DNA of 54,859 nucleotides from JBEHWX01 sp048498995 (GCA_048498995.1 JBEHWX010000036.1:1-54859), one strand, 5' to 3'. Positions 17,623-27,488 are shown, counted from the first letter of the stretch. Program-made: numbers and translations. The notes: a model not told the origin generated them from the sequence alone.

Positions 17623-18168
17623 ATGGCCTTTCCCGATCCGTGCGAGCACGAAGCCTCGGAGCTTCTTCTGTCGGCGGTGCATCTGCTTGCGCGCGCCCAT
17701 CCCAGGATTTCGCGGGATATCATTCGAGAGGCGGCGGCCGAGGCGGTCTGTCGCTATCTGGAGCGCCGGCGATCGCGCGTGAATATTCCGCTGTATCCGG
17801 CGGCATGGATTCACAGAGTGGGCACCAACATCCTGCGCGCCGAATATCGCCGGCAGAAGCGTCTCTGCCGGACCGATCCGGCCGATGGGACGTCGCTGGT
17901 GGAGCGGATCCGCTGCGAGTGCGAGGCCGACGAGCTTGCCGGGACCATCCGGATGCGCCTGCTGGTGGCGACGCTCGGCGCGCGCCTGTCGGCAACGGTC
18001 TGGATGCACGGCGTGGAGGGGAGGAAGCCGGCCGAGATAGCGGAGATCGAGGGATGCGACGTGCAGGCGATCTACACGCGTCTGAAGCGCGCGCATAAGC
18101 GGCTGCGCGGAATGCTCGCCACGGAGTTTTCCGGCACGCGGAAGGTCCGGCTCGGGGGAATCGACTGA
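17623..18168 (+). CDS. ECF-like RNA polymerase sigma factor
   Basis: 181 residues. The first half has a region-2-like layout (VCRYLERRR, then YPAAWIHRVGTNILRAEYRR, with the aromatic/basic segment that contacts the -10 element). The second half carries a region-4-like helix-turn-helix (KPAEIAEIEGCDVQAIYTRL-KRAHKRL). Length and two-domain layout fit ECF sigma factors. No anti-sigma gene is adjacent. The next gene on the same strand, 270 bp away, encodes a giant T9SS protease, a possible target by position only. Confidence 0.7.
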   Translation: MAFPDPCEHEASELLLSAVHLLARAHPRISRDIIREAAAEAVCRYLERRRSRVNIPLYPAAWIHRVGTNILRAEYRRQKRLCRTDPADGTSLVERIRCECEADELAGTIRMRLLVATLGARLSATVWMHGVEGRKPAEIAEIEGCDVQAIYTRLKRAHKRLRGMLATEFSGTRKVRLGGID

Positions 18169-18438
18169 CGCTCTCATTCGGACGGCGCTCGCGGCCGCGA
18201 GCTGTTCGAGACATGGCATCGCGACGGCGCTCGCAATCGTGAAGGGAATGCCCATGCGAAGATGAGCGCGAGGCGATGACCCAATTTCACCACGTCGCGA
18301 CTCTATAGCAGAGAACCCACTTCATATCACGGGAGAGCTGCCCGAAACTCTCTCACCCCAGGACGCTCAGCATCGCCGAACCGGAGCCACGGCGAGCGCG
18401 CCGACGTGTCCACCACGATTCATCTCATGGAGACCCCC

Positions 18439-21400
18439 ATGAAACGAAGACCCTTCCCCATGCCCGTACTCTTGCTGGCGCTGGTGTTTCTGCTATTGAC
18501 CGGCCGGAGCGCCACCGCGCAGCTCATGATGGTGCAGGATACCGCCGGATGCGGTTGCACCGGGCTGAAAGTGGATACCACCGGTATCTCGACGAATTTC
18601 TTTCCCAACGGACCATATCCCACCGGGAGAATCTATGCAAAGCAGTACTGGCACGTCGAGCTGCCGAGCAATGCGCTGAGACTCGGATACGGCGCGATCG
18701 ATTCGATCATCACGGTTTCCTGGACGGCGATCGACACCAGCTTTCATGCCCTGCGCGACAGCTTTCAGGTGCTCGAATCGGCGTACGGGGTAACCCTGAC
18801 GCTTCGCAAGGTCTATCCCACCGACACCACCGGCCTCAACGACCGGATCTACTGGTTGTCGTTCGATGAGTATCTGAATACCGATTCGATTGCCGGGCGG
18901 GTGAGCGGATTTCCCGGCGTGACGTGCGCGTATATCGGGGGAATCAAGGTTACGCTGAGCGTGCCGAACGATATGTCGCTGAAGCCGAACACGCCGATCA
19001 GCGACATCCAGATGGGCTCGGCCGATCTTTTCTGGGAGCCATATTTCCACAAGCTCGGCTGGCAGTGGGGCTTCTACAAGATGAACCTCCCGATGGCCTG
19101 GGAGATCACGACCGGGCGGCCTGAAGTCGTGATCGGCGATCATGACTGCTTCATCGACAAGGGCGGGTGGAATGTCAGCGAGGCGACGACGCATCCGGAT
19201 CTGGTGTTGAGGGACGCAACGCATCCGAGCGGGAACTTCATCCGCATCGATGCCGCATCGCAGGGGAACGGCAGCACGCTTACGCTCCCGCTGGGAATCG
19301 ACCATGGGCTCGGCGTGCTGAGCTGCGCCGTGGCCAAGGGAAACAACGACAACCCGAGCGTGGCCGGAGAGGGGATGCTCGGCACCTGCTACAACTGCAG
19401 CGGGATGGCGCTCAACTGGAATCAGGACGCGCGGACCTATGTCAACGTGGACGCCGACGGAGTGAAGGATGTCAGTGGCGCCATGCGGCGAATCGCGGTC
19501 ATGAATTGCAGCTATGAAGGAATCTCCGTTCCAAAGGAGGTATTCGAGGCGGGAATCGTGGTGGTGGCCGCCGGGGCGAACTTCAAACAGCAGCCGACCA
19601 ATAACTCGCCTGCCGCAGACATCTTTACCCCGGTCCTGAGCGATCCCTCGAAGGACTACAAGCCGATCGCCGTCGGGGGGGTGAGCGACGGTATCCTGTA
19701 CGACGCGGCCTGCAATGAATGGTACGATATGCCGACCGGCGTCTCCAGAGTCGGGCACCCGATGTACAAGGGGGCCGAGCGATTCATGCGCGGGTTCAAT
19801 TTTTCGACGGGAACCGACAAGTTCAACCTCAGCACCACCGGCTCGACACGGAACAACGCCCGCAGCAATGCATTCATGGATCTGACGGCACCCACGGGAC
19901 ATACGATGTACGCAGTCGATGGTCCGAGCAGTTGCCCCGATCCGAGCAAGATCATATCCGGATGCAATTTTGGTGAGCAGATTGCGTGTGGGGACCGAAT
20001 CATCGCCAACCAGCGGAAATACATGCCGAACGGCGAGGGTACCTCCTATGCCTCTCCCGAGGTTGCCGGCATCTGCGGTCTGATGCTCTCGGTGAGCCGT
20101 TTCATGGGGGTAACGGTCAACTCCACGACCGGACTTCCGACCGATGGCCCGGAGGTGCAGCGCCGGGTCTACGATATCCTGACCTTCACGGCCGACAAGA
20201 TCGCCGACAACGGGTGGGTTCCCACCGGCAACACCGCTCCCACGCAGCCGGGCTACGTCTCGCAGACCAACGACACGCGGAACCGCACCTGGGCGCAGCG
20301 GATGGGCTTCGGTCGCGTCAATGCGTATCGCGCCGTCGCGCACTCGATTCTGCAGAAGGGAGCCTACTCCTACGGCACGTCGCAGACGCTCACGATCAAC
20401 GCCACCGACGGCGGCGGAAGCACTGACGGCTATTCGAATGAAAGCGGCCTGAAGCTGATGCACTTCGGCTCCTGGAAGAACGCGACCGACAAGGTTCTCG
20501 TGGCCGGCGGCGAAAGCCTCCCGGGCGAAAGCCACAACAACCAGGGGGTCACCAAGATCAACGGCACCGGCACCACCATCACCGTTCCGAACTCGAGCAT
20601 TCTGGCGATCGACGGGAAAGTGATGACCGACAACGCCACCGGCAACAACAAGATCACGACCGGCACGAACAGCGGAAAGATCCTGATCACCGGCTACCTC
20701 GAAGACGTGGAGGTGAACGGCGTTACCCGCGTGGCCGATCTGATCGTCAACTCCACCGGAACCACGACCGTCGGCCGCCTGGCGACCGGAGCCAGCTCCG
20801 CGACGTCCGAGATCTACGGCACCGTCACGCTCATCAACAAAGGGGTCCTCTCACCGGATCAGGGAACGATGACCCTGAAGCCCGGGGGCTCGATCAACAT
20901 GACCGGTGTCAGGGATGTGGTGGTCGAGAACGGCGCCACGCTGAAGATGGAGTATGCCTCCTCCATCCTCGGCAGCTCCGGCCGGAAGGTGCTGGTCAAG
21001 TCCGGTTCCACGCTGATCGTCGATGACGGCGCGAAGGTGGATATCCTCTGCCGCGTCGAGGTGGAGAGCGGCGGCCAGTTCATCATCGGACAGAAGGCAT
21101 TCGTCACGCTCAACGAGTTCTACGTGCAGCGCGGCGGCGCGATCACCCTCAACCAGGGGAGCCGGCTGCATTTGAACAAGCAGCTGCAGAATACCTGCTA
21201 TGGCAAGTTCACGTCGGCCGGCACGAGCACCAATCGGGTGACGATCAAGGGACATGTGATCGACTGCTGCAAGGCGATCTGCGAGGAGTCGGATGATTAC
21301 GCTTCGATCCTCGTGCAGGATCAGCAGGCGGCGACCAACCCGACCAACGTGACCGACTGCTTCTTCAACATGAAGTTCACCGACGTGAGCAACGTGGCGG

Positions 21401-23223
21401 TCAAGACCGTCGACGCGCCCCTCTACACGGTCAACAACGACAGCTTCTCGGCGCGCAGAACGCTCTACCCGACCACGCTGAAGGGGCAGACGCTTCTGAC
21501 CATTCTCCGCAAGAGCAACGCCCGTCCGCTGTTCACCGTGCCGGGCACGCCGGATCGCGACGTGGCCTCGATCTCCAACTGCAAGTTCTACGACGAATCG
21601 CAGGGGATCACGACCGGCGCGCGGAAGAACCATACCTACTTCTTCACGGGGCTTCGCACCGAGTTCCTGCGCCGCCTCACGGTCAATAATTCGAAGTTCA
21701 AGTACCTCCAGTACGGCTCCTCCTCGCTGAGCGAGGATCTGGTGGTGATCTCCAACTCCACCTTCGACACCTCGAACTACGGCATCTTCGACATCCGATC
21801 GACGATGAAGATCTGCAGCAACACGATCCACTGGACCGACTTCGGGGCGTTCGTGGCGAACAACCCGAGCACGAGGCTCTACGACAACAGCTTCCAGTTG
21901 ACCCGGAACGGGTTCAGCACGCAGAACGGCGGCCCGACCGATGTCCGGAGCAACACGTTCAACGAGTACATGCAGGCGCTCGTCGTCAGCGGGACCAACG
22001 CCTCGCTCAACTCGCGGCAGGTGGTTCAGACGCCGTCCAAGGTGGTGGCCAACGGACGTAACATCTTCACCGTCTCCGGCTCGACCAGTTATGCCTGGGG
22101 AAATCAGGCCGCTACCTCCTTCGATATCCTGATGACCAGCAAGGGATCGGTCCTGATGAACTGCGGCTACAATAACATGGCGCGGAACTCACGGCTCCAC
22201 TTCTTCAGCACCAATGCCATTACGCTCACCGTCGGCAACAACAAGTTCAACGATCCGAGCGGGAACTTCATCGTCAGGAAGAGCCCGCTGGTCACCACGC
22301 TGGGAGCGCCGCTGAACACCTCGGCCACGCTCGGCGCGGTCTGCGATTCGATCGTGACGACGACCTTCTGCACGCCGACGTCCGGTTCGGCCGGCGGATG
22401 GTGCAAGGATTGGGAATACCGGTACGTCAACGATGGCTACTGGTCGGACTACGGCTATTCAAGCTCGTTCCTCCGCGAGGCGTTCGACTCCGGACGCTAC
22501 GTGATGCGGATCGACACCTTCGATGCTCCCTGCCGGATCGTCAAGGCACGCGACGCCCTGAACGCGGCGGTGCTCGGTGATTCCACCAACTACAAGCTCC
22601 GGCTGCTGACGAACGATTTCACCACGATCCTGGCATCGAGCTACGCGCCGACCGAGGTGAAGAGCGCGGTGTTGATGCTGAAGGGGGAGGCTCATCAATA
22701 TCTCGGCGAGCCGGATTCGGCGACCATCGCCTACAACGCGCTGACGACCTACTTCACATCCTCCGTCGACTCGCTCCCGGCGGCGTGGCAGAGTCAGTAT
22801 CTGGCCGCGGCCGGATCGGACTCGACGTACGGCGCGGTCTACGATTCGACAATGGGGGAGTATCATCTCCGGGTGCTCAACGACATGCGGCGGCGGATGG
22901 TGCTGGACTCCGTCGGCTTCAAGCCGGTGACCGGCGATGGAGGCTCCGCGGAGATCTCCTCGGCAACGACGCTCGAGCAGAACATCCCAAACCCGTTCAT
23001 GCGTGAAACGGAGATCGGCTTTACCGTCGGGGTTGCCGGCAATGTCAGACTCGTCGTGGTTGACGTGCGTGGCGAGCTGGTGCGCACGCTCGTCGACGGC
23101 CCGATGAAGCCGGGACGTCACACGGTGACGATGGCCACCGGAGAGCTCCCGGCCGGCACGTATTACTACCGACTGGAGTGCGGCGGCGTCTCGCTGTCGC
23201 GGAGCATGGTGATCACCCGCTGA
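18439..23223 (+). CDS. Secreted subtilisin-like (S8) protease with beta-helix region and T9SS sorting domain
   Basis: 1594 residues. The ATG at 18439 is chosen because GGAG lies 6-7 bases upstream and it opens directly into a signal peptide (MKRRPFPMPVLLLALVFLLL). The S8 triad is Asp234 or Asp236 (VVIGDHDCF), His289 (GIDHGLGVLSCAVAKGNN) and Ser536 (GEGTSYASPEVAGICG). A long Gly/Asn/Thr-rich section from about 660 to 1320 looks like a right-handed beta-helix (repeated SNSTF, SNTF, DNSF patterns). A helical TPR-like stretch follows. The end is a type A T9SS domain (LEQNIPNPFMRETEIGF ... PAGTYYYRLE). It should be exported by Sec, then sorted to the surface by the T9SS, and could act as a surface or released protease. 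The protease His context is unusual (HGLGV rather than HGTHV). Confidence 0.88.
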   Translation: MKRRPFPMPVLLLALVFLLLTGRSATAQLMMVQDTAGCGCTGLKVDTTGISTNFFPNGPYPTGRIYAKQYWHVELPSNALRLGYGAIDSIITVSWTAIDTSFHALRDSFQVLESAYGVTLTLRKVYPTDTTGLNDRIYWLSFDEYLNTDSIAGRVSGFPGVTCAYIGGIKVTLSVPNDMSLKPNTPISDIQMGSADLFWEPYFHKLGWQWGFYKMNLPMAWEITTGRPEVVIGDHDCFIDKGGWNVSEATTHPDLVLRDATHPSGNFIRIDAASQGNGSTLTLPLGIDHGLGVLSCAVAKGNNDNPSVAGEGMLGTCYNCSGMALNWNQDARTYVNVDADGVKDVSGAMRRIAVMNCSYEGISVPKEVFEAGIVVVAAGANFKQQPTNNSPAADIFTPVLSDPSKDYKPIAVGGVSDGILYDAACNEWYDMPTGVSRVGHPMYKGAERFMRGFNFSTGTDKFNLSTTGSTRNNARSNAFMDLTAPTGHTMYAVDGPSSCPDPSKIISGCNFGEQIACGDRIIANQRKYMPNGEGTSYASPEVAGICGLMLSVSRFMGVTVNSTTGLPTDGPEVQRRVYDILTFTADKIADNGWVPTGNTAPTQPGYVSQTNDTRNRTWAQRMGFGRVNAYRAVAHSILQKGAYSYGTSQTLTINATDGGGSTDGYSNESGLKLMHFGSWKNATDKVLVAGGESLPGESHNNQGVTKINGTGTTITVPNSSILAIDGKVMTDNATGNNKITTGTNSGKILITGYLEDVEVNGVTRVADLIVNSTGTTTVGRLATGASSATSEIYGTVTLINKGVLSPDQGTMTLKPGGSINMTGVRDVVVENGATLKMEYASSILGSSGRKVLVKSGSTLIVDDGAKVDILCRVEVESGGQFIIGQKAFVTLNEFYVQRGGAITLNQGSRLHLNKQLQNTCYGKFTSAGTSTNRVTIKGHVIDCCKAICEESDDYASILVQDQQAATNPTNVTDCFFNMKFTDVSNVAVKTVDAPLYTVNNDSFSARRTLYPTTLKGQTLLTILRKSNARPLFTVPGTPDRDVASISNCKFYDESQGITTGARKNHTYFFTGLRTEFLRRLTVNNSKFKYLQYGSSSLSEDLVVISNSTFDTSNYGIFDIRSTMKICSNTIHWTDFGAFVANNPSTRLYDNSFQLTRNGFSTQNGGPTDVRSNTFNEYMQALVVSGTNASLNSRQVVQTPSKVVANGRNIFTVSGSTSYAWGNQAATSFDILMTSKGSVLMNCGYNNMARNSRLHFFSTNAITLTVGNNKFNDPSGNFIVRKSPLVTTLGAPLNTSATLGAVCDSIVTTTFCTPTSGSAGGWCKDWEYRYVNDGYWSDYGYSSSFLREAFDSGRYVMRIDTFDAPCRIVKARDALNAAVLGDSTNYKLRLLTNDFTTILASSYAPTEVKSAVLMLKGEAHQYLGEPDSATIAYNALTTYFTSSVDSLPAAWQSQYLAAAGSDSTYGAVYDSTMGEYHLRVLNDMRRRMVLDSVGFKPVTGDGGSAEISSATTLEQNIPNPFMRETEIGFTVGVAGNVRLVVVDVRGELVRTLVDGPMKPGRHTVTMATGELPAGTYYYRLECGGVSLSRSMVITR

Positions 23224-23257
23224 GTCGGGAAGATCATCACCGTCAACGGTCTCTCAT

Positions 23258-23291
23258 GCGCGAGGCCGGACCATGTGGTCCGGCCTCGCGC
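23258..23291. terminator. Strong bidirectional terminator-like hairpin
   Basis: Perfect 15-bp stem GCGCGAGGCCGGACC / GGTCCGGCCTCGCGC with a 4-base loop, between the convergent S8 protease and DoxX genes. Confidence 0.8.
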
Positions 23292-23324
23292 CGTATATGG
23301 GCGTACATCCACCTCGCTCCGCGG

Positions 23325-23735
23325 TCACCGCGCGGTCGCGGGGCGGCGGGAGCGGGCGATGAGGGAGTCGATGCTCCAGACACCGGATCCGCGCGAGGCG
23401 ATGTAGAGAAAGAGGAAGCAGTAGAGCACCGCCGGCTCTCCCTGATTCAGGATCGGCAGCGGGTGTCGCGGCGCGTGCGCCTGAAAATAGGCCACCGCCA
23501 TCTCGCCGCTGGCGATGAAGGCCGCGATGCTGGCAAAGAGTCCGAGGGCGATCATCAGCCCTCCCACCAGCTCGATGATTCCGGCCAGCCCGATCTGCGA
23601 GGCGAGATCCACCGTCGGCTTGTCGCCGGGAAAGCCGAGCAGCTTCTGCGTGCCGTGCATCATGAACATGATGCCGGTGACGATCCGGAGCAGCGCATAG
23701 AAATATGGTTCGAATCTTCCGAGAACGCGTTCCAT
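23325..23735 (-). CDS. DoxX-family membrane protein
   Basis: 136 residues from the ATG at 23735, preceded by GGAGGA; longer frames upstream look non-coding. Four hydrophobic segments are visible. Family motifs are LLRIVTGIMFMMHGTQKLLG, IELVGGLMIALGLF and AYFQAHAPRHPLPILNQGE, the last typical of the DoxX subfamily with a conserved HAP...P.NQGE loop. It is an inner-membrane protein; DoxX-type proteins are linked to redox and thiol stress, but no reaction can be assigned here. It is monocistronic and divergent from the MFS gene. Confidence 0.85.
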   Translation of the reverse strand: MERVLGRFEPYFYALLRIVTGIMFMMHGTQKLLGFPGDKPTVDLASQIGLAGIIELVGGLMIALGLFASIAAFIASGEMAVAYFQAHAPRHPLPILNQGEPAVLYCFLFLYIASRGSGVWSIDSLIARSRRPATAR

Positions 23736-24179
23736 GGCATTCCTCCACCATTCGTGAGTTTCCGATTCCGTTCCGGTTCCGACGCGCGTCGGCCCATCCG
23801 GCTTATCGTGAGCTCCGCGGCGCCCGGCTTCTCCCGGCACGGCGCATCGGGGGCGCGCTCCGCTCCGTGACTCACTCCCGCCAATTCCGTACCGATCCTT
23901 GTTGCCACGAATAATCGTCCCGGTTCCGGCGGAATCGGCCCGGCTCGTCCCCCCAATCTCCCACCCCGCGCGGTGGCGGCGGAGACGTCCGTACCGGAAC
24001 GACCGGGGCGGATGGTGCGATAGTTGCGAGATCGGTCATGAGGCGCCGCCGGCCGCGGCGCCGTTCATCGCGTCCGGCCGGGCGCGCATCCTGTTTCGAC
24101 GGGGCGGCCACCTGGCGCCCCGGTCACCAATTGCGGATGTCGTATGGAAGGAGTGATCGATCCGAGGGGAAGTGCCACG
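23736..24179. other. Intergenic region between divergent DoxX and MFS genes
   Basis: 444 bases without a convincing gene. It must contain both promoters. I saw no strong palindrome that would mark a MarR-type operator. Confidence 0.4.
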
Positions 24180-26216
24180 ATGGGTGATGACGCCGCGCGG
24201 GGGCCGGGCATCGACCACCGACGCGTGCTGATCGTCTTCAGCGGCCTGGTGCTCGTGATGCTGCTGGCGGCGCTCGACTCCACGATCGTCTCGACCGCGC
24301 TGCCGACCATCGTCGGGGAGCTCGGCGGACTCGATCACCTCTCGTGGGTGGTCACCGCCTATCTGCTGGCGCAGACGATCGTCACGCCGCTCTACGGAAA
24401 GCTGGGCGATCTCTACGGACGCAAACGGGTGATGCAGGTCGGCATCATCATCTTCCTGCTCGGCTCCGCGCTCTGCGGACTGAGCACGAGCATGCTGGAG
24501 CTGATCCTCTTCCGCGCGCTTCAGGGGCTCGGCGGCGGCGGGCTCACCGTGACCGCCCAGGCGGTGATCGGCGACATCGTGCCGCCGCGGGACCGTGGAC
24601 GCTACCAGGGGATTTTCGGCGCCGTGTTCGGCATCTCCAGCGTCGCCGGCCCGCTGCTCGGCGGCTACTTCGTCAGCAACCTGACCTGGCGGTGGATCTT
24701 CTACATCAACCTGCCGCTCGGCATCCTCGCGCTCGTCGTGATCGCCGCCGCGCTTCCGGCGCGCGAGGGACGCGTGCGCCACGCCATCGATTATCTCGGC
24801 GCCGGGCTGCTGGCGCTCGCGCTGAGCGCGATCGTGCTGGTGACCGATCTCGGCGGCGTCACCTATCCCTGGTCCTCCCCGATGATCATCGGGCTGATCG
24901 TCGCGTCGGTGGTCGGGCTCGTCGGCTTCATCCTGGCCGAGCGGCGCGCGCGGGAGCCGGTGCTTCCTCTCCGCCTCTTCGGCAACAGATCCTTCGCGTT
25001 CACCTCCGCCATCGGTCTGGTGGTCGGCTTTGCCCTGTTCGGCTCGGTGACGTTTCTCCCGCTCTACCTTCAGGTGGTCAAGGGGGTGAGCCCGACGGCC
25101 TCCGGCATGCAGATGCTGCCGATGATGGGGGGAATGCTCCTGACCTCGATCGGCTCCGGACAGCTGATCAGCCGCTTCGGGCGCTACAAGATCTTCCCGA
25201 TCATCGGCACCGCCGTGATGACCTTCGGCATGTTCCTCCTCTCCCGCATCGCTCCGGACACGAGCACGCTCGGCGTCTCGATGATGATGCTTCTGCTGGG
25301 GCTCGGGCTCGGGATGGTGATGCAGGTGCTGGTGATCGCCGTGCAGAACTCCGTGGACTACCGCGATCTCGGCGTGGCCACCTCCGGCGCCACCCTCTTC
25401 CGCCTCGTCGGCGGATCGGTCGGCACCGCGGTGCTCGGCGCGATCTTCTCGACCACGCTCGCCTCCAACCTCGCGCGCGTTCTTCCGCCGGGAGCGGTGG
25501 CCGGCGGCGGCGGATTCGGGGGGATGAACGCCGCGGCCCTGGCGCATCTGCCGGCCGAGATCCGCGGACTCTACCTCGGCGCGTTCACCGACGCGCTCGA
25601 CACGATCTTCTTCTTCGCCGCCGTGGTGGGGCTGGTGGCGTTTCTCCTCACCTGGCTCGTGCCGGAGCAGCCGCTCAGGAAGACGGTGGCCGCCGCCACC
25701 GAGGATGATATCGGCGGCGACGTTGCGCAGGCCTTCGCGATGCCGGTGGACGATCAGGCGCTTCCGCACCTGGCGCGCGGCCTGGCGGTGCTGGCCGATC
25801 GCGACGTGCTGCAGCGCCACATCTCGGCCATCGTGGCCCTCGCCGGCGTGGACCTGAGTCCGGCCGCGGCGTGGCTGCTGGTCCGCCTGGAGCGGGAGCC
25901 GGGAAGCGATATCGTGACGGTCGGCGCGCGCAACGGGATGCCGCGCGAACAGGTGGAGGAGATCCGGGATGACCTTCTCCGGCGCGGCCTGATCGAGGCG
26001 CCGGCCGCCGAGGGAGCCTCCGCGCGACTCACCGGCGCCGGATGCGACGTGTTCAATCGTCTAGCCGCCGCGCGGCGCGAGCATCTCGGCGAGCTCTGGT
26101 CCGACTGGTCGACCGAGAAGCGGAAGGAGATGGCCGAACTTCTCCGGCGCCTGGCCAACGATCTGGTGCCGGAAGCGCATCCGGGACTCGAGGGCAACAT
26201 GAAGCTCTGGACGTAG
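24180..26216 (+). CDS. DHA2-type MFS drug exporter fused to a MarR-like winged helix
   Basis: 678 residues from ATG 24180 (GAGGGGAAG upstream); an ATG at 24144 has no comparable ribosome-binding site. The first about 510 residues form an EmrB/QacA-type 14-TM transporter: LAALDSTIVSTALPTIVGEL is motif D1, PLYGKLGDLYGRKRV is motif A, LFRALQGLGGGGL is motif B and GPLLGGYF is motif C. The last about 160 residues (from MPVDDQALPHLARGLAVLAD) are soluble and read like a MarR winged helix (ARNGMPREQVEEIRDDLLRR-GLIE). It should export hydrophobic compounds with protons. Such C-terminal MarR extensions are known in some actinobacterial homologues, so transfer is possible; whether the domain binds DNA is unknown. 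Confidence 0.88.
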   Translation: MGDDAARGPGIDHRRVLIVFSGLVLVMLLAALDSTIVSTALPTIVGELGGLDHLSWVVTAYLLAQTIVTPLYGKLGDLYGRKRVMQVGIIIFLLGSALCGLSTSMLELILFRALQGLGGGGLTVTAQAVIGDIVPPRDRGRYQGIFGAVFGISSVAGPLLGGYFVSNLTWRWIFYINLPLGILALVVIAAALPAREGRVRHAIDYLGAGLLALALSAIVLVTDLGGVTYPWSSPMIIGLIVASVVGLVGFILAERRAREPVLPLRLFGNRSFAFTSAIGLVVGFALFGSVTFLPLYLQVVKGVSPTASGMQMLPMMGGMLLTSIGSGQLISRFGRYKIFPIIGTAVMTFGMFLLSRIAPDTSTLGVSMMMLLLGLGLGMVMQVLVIAVQNSVDYRDLGVATSGATLFRLVGGSVGTAVLGAIFSTTLASNLARVLPPGAVAGGGGFGGMNAAALAHLPAEIRGLYLGAFTDALDTIFFFAAVVGLVAFLLTWLVPEQPLRKTVAAATEDDIGGDVAQAFAMPVDDQALPHLARGLAVLADRDVLQRHISAIVALAGVDLSPAAAWLLVRLEREPGSDIVTVGARNGMPREQVEEIRDDLLRRGLIEAPAAEGASARLTGAGCDVFNRLAAARREHLGELWSDWSTEKRKEMAELLRRLANDLVPEAHPGLEGNMKLWT

Positions 26217-26291
26217 AGACGCCGGGCGCGCCGCGGCTCACGGACACGAGACGACGATCGTATCCGACCCGTCCGACCGGGGAGATATGAG

Positions 26292-26327
26292 AACGGTCGG
26301 GGCGCTCCAGCGAGTGCCCCGACCGTT
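26292..26327. terminator. Bidirectional terminator-like hairpin
   Basis: 12-bp perfect stem AACGGTCGGGGC / GCCCCGACCGTT, 12-base loop, followed by TTCG; between the convergent MFS and VOC genes. Confidence 0.75.
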
Positions 26328-26359
26328 TCGCCATCCGTGGCGTCCGTCGCGCTCCGATG

Positions 26360-26722
26360 TCACGCGCCCACGAAGATGATCGTGTTGTCGTCCGGATCGA
26401 GCACGGTGGCCACCCGCTCATTGCCGCTCGGCTCCACCTCGCGGACCGTTCCCCCGGCCGCGGTGACGCGCTCGAGCGTGGCGTCGAGATCGCTGGTGGC
26501 AATGTTGAACTGGATCCGACTCTGCTCGGCGGTGACATTGGCGATCGAGTTCGGCGCGATCACGAACTGATAGCCCAGGAGCATGCCGGCGTAGATCTTG
26601 TCGCCCGGCATGTCGAACGGCTTCAACGCGCAGTCGAAGACGTTTTCGTAGAACGCCGCGGCCGTGGCGGCATCGGTCGCGGCAAGCGCGATCCGGGTGA
26701 TACGGTACTCGGGATTGTTCAT
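26360..26722 (-). CDS. VOC-family (glyoxalase/bleomycin-resistance-like) protein, PhnB/YP_-type
   Basis: 120 residues from the ATG at 26722 (GGAGG 11 bases upstream). One VOC unit: ITRIALAATDAATAAAFYEN at the start, QFVIAPNSIANVTAEQSRIQ in the middle and VLDPDDNTIIFVGA at the end. The usual metal-binding His is absent from the first strand (Ala/Leu there), so binding of an organic ligand or an altered metal site is possible. Cytosolic, function unknown. Confidence 0.75.
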   Translation of the reverse strand: MNNPEYRITRIALAATDAATAAAFYENVFDCALKPFDMPGDKIYAGMLLGYQFVIAPNSIANVTAEQSRIQFNIATSDLDATLERVTAAGGTVREVEPSGNERVATVLDPDDNTIIFVGA

Positions 26723-27047
26723 CGCGGTGAAGGCCTCCGGTTGTGGACTTCCGGGCGGGCGCGGCGGCTCCGGCAACGGGAGCGCCACGGCCGGGATGGT
26801 CCGTGTGAGTGTCATGATGCGTGTGCGATCGGTCTGGGGGCTCCGGAGGCAAACATACGAACCGGATCCGCCGCGGCGATGCGGTGGGACGATCTCACGA
26901 GCGGATATCCGCGCGGAAGCGGGGGATCCGTGAACGTATTCGGGAGGCACCGGCGGCTCCGCGCATTGACGCGGATCGCGCGGAAACCTCGGGAGAGAAC
27001 TCGAAGGAGCGTCCGATGCCGGCATCGGCGCCAAGGGAGCGGCACGG
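26723..27047. promoter_or_regulatory. Divergent promoter region with a 12-bp palindrome
   Basis: Lies between the VOC gene (minus) and a small unknown gene (plus). GCGGATATCCGC at 26901-26912 is a perfect 12-bp palindrome roughly midway and could be an operator or chance. No other gene seen. Confidence 0.3.
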
Positions 27048-27488
27048 ATGATACAGTTGAATAACCCGCGCTGGCGCGCGGTCCGGCTGGAGAACGAGGA
27101 GAGCGTGGCGTATCTGAACCGCCTCTTCCGTCGTGGCTGGTACATGCTCCTTCTCGACGTCGACGGGATCTCCTATCTCACCTTCAAGGTGCCGCTGAAG
27201 CCGCCGCGCTACATCGAGCCGAAGGATGTGCATCAGTCGCTGGAGCTGCAGAACGAGAAGGCGATGACGGTGGTGATTCTCCGGAAGGGGACGCGTCGCG
27301 GGCTGCAGCGGGCCGAGATCGCCGAGCGTGCCTCGACCCACTACGCGCTGGCCACGACCGCCACCGGCGTGGGGCGCGACGGCTGGAAGGCGATCATCGT
27401 GCTCACGCTCGAGGAAGGGGGCGTGGTGACCATCTTCGAGCGGATGCCCCCGGGCGCGGGGCACGCGGCGGACGAGCCCCGGATATGA
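27048..27488 (+). CDS. Small protein of unknown function
   Basis: 146 residues; GGGAG lies 12 bases before the ATG. The sequence looks like a compact alpha/beta domain: NPRWRAVRLENEESVAYLNR, GWYMLLLDVDGISYLTFKVP, then GWKAIIVLTLEEGGVVTIFE. No signal peptide or membrane segment. I do not recognise the family. The balanced composition and a shine-dalgarno-like site support a real gene. Divergent from the VOC gene, convergent with the desaturase. Confidence 0.6.
   Translation: MIQLNNPRWRAVRLENEESVAYLNRLFRRGWYMLLLDVDGISYLTFKVPLKPPRYIEPKDVHQSLELQNEKAMTVVILRKGTRRGLQRAEIAERASTHYALATTATGVGRDGWKAIIVLTLEEGGVVTIFERMPPGAGHAADEPRI

Noticed and set aside
18493..20535. Minus-strand 680-residue frame opposite the S8 protease
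   Set aside because: Antisense shadow with His/Arg/Val-rich composition; the plus strand has the full catalytic triad.
24036..25820. Minus-strand 594-residue frame over the MFS gene
   Set aside because: Antisense shadow rich in His, Glu and Arg; the plus strand holds all MFS motifs.
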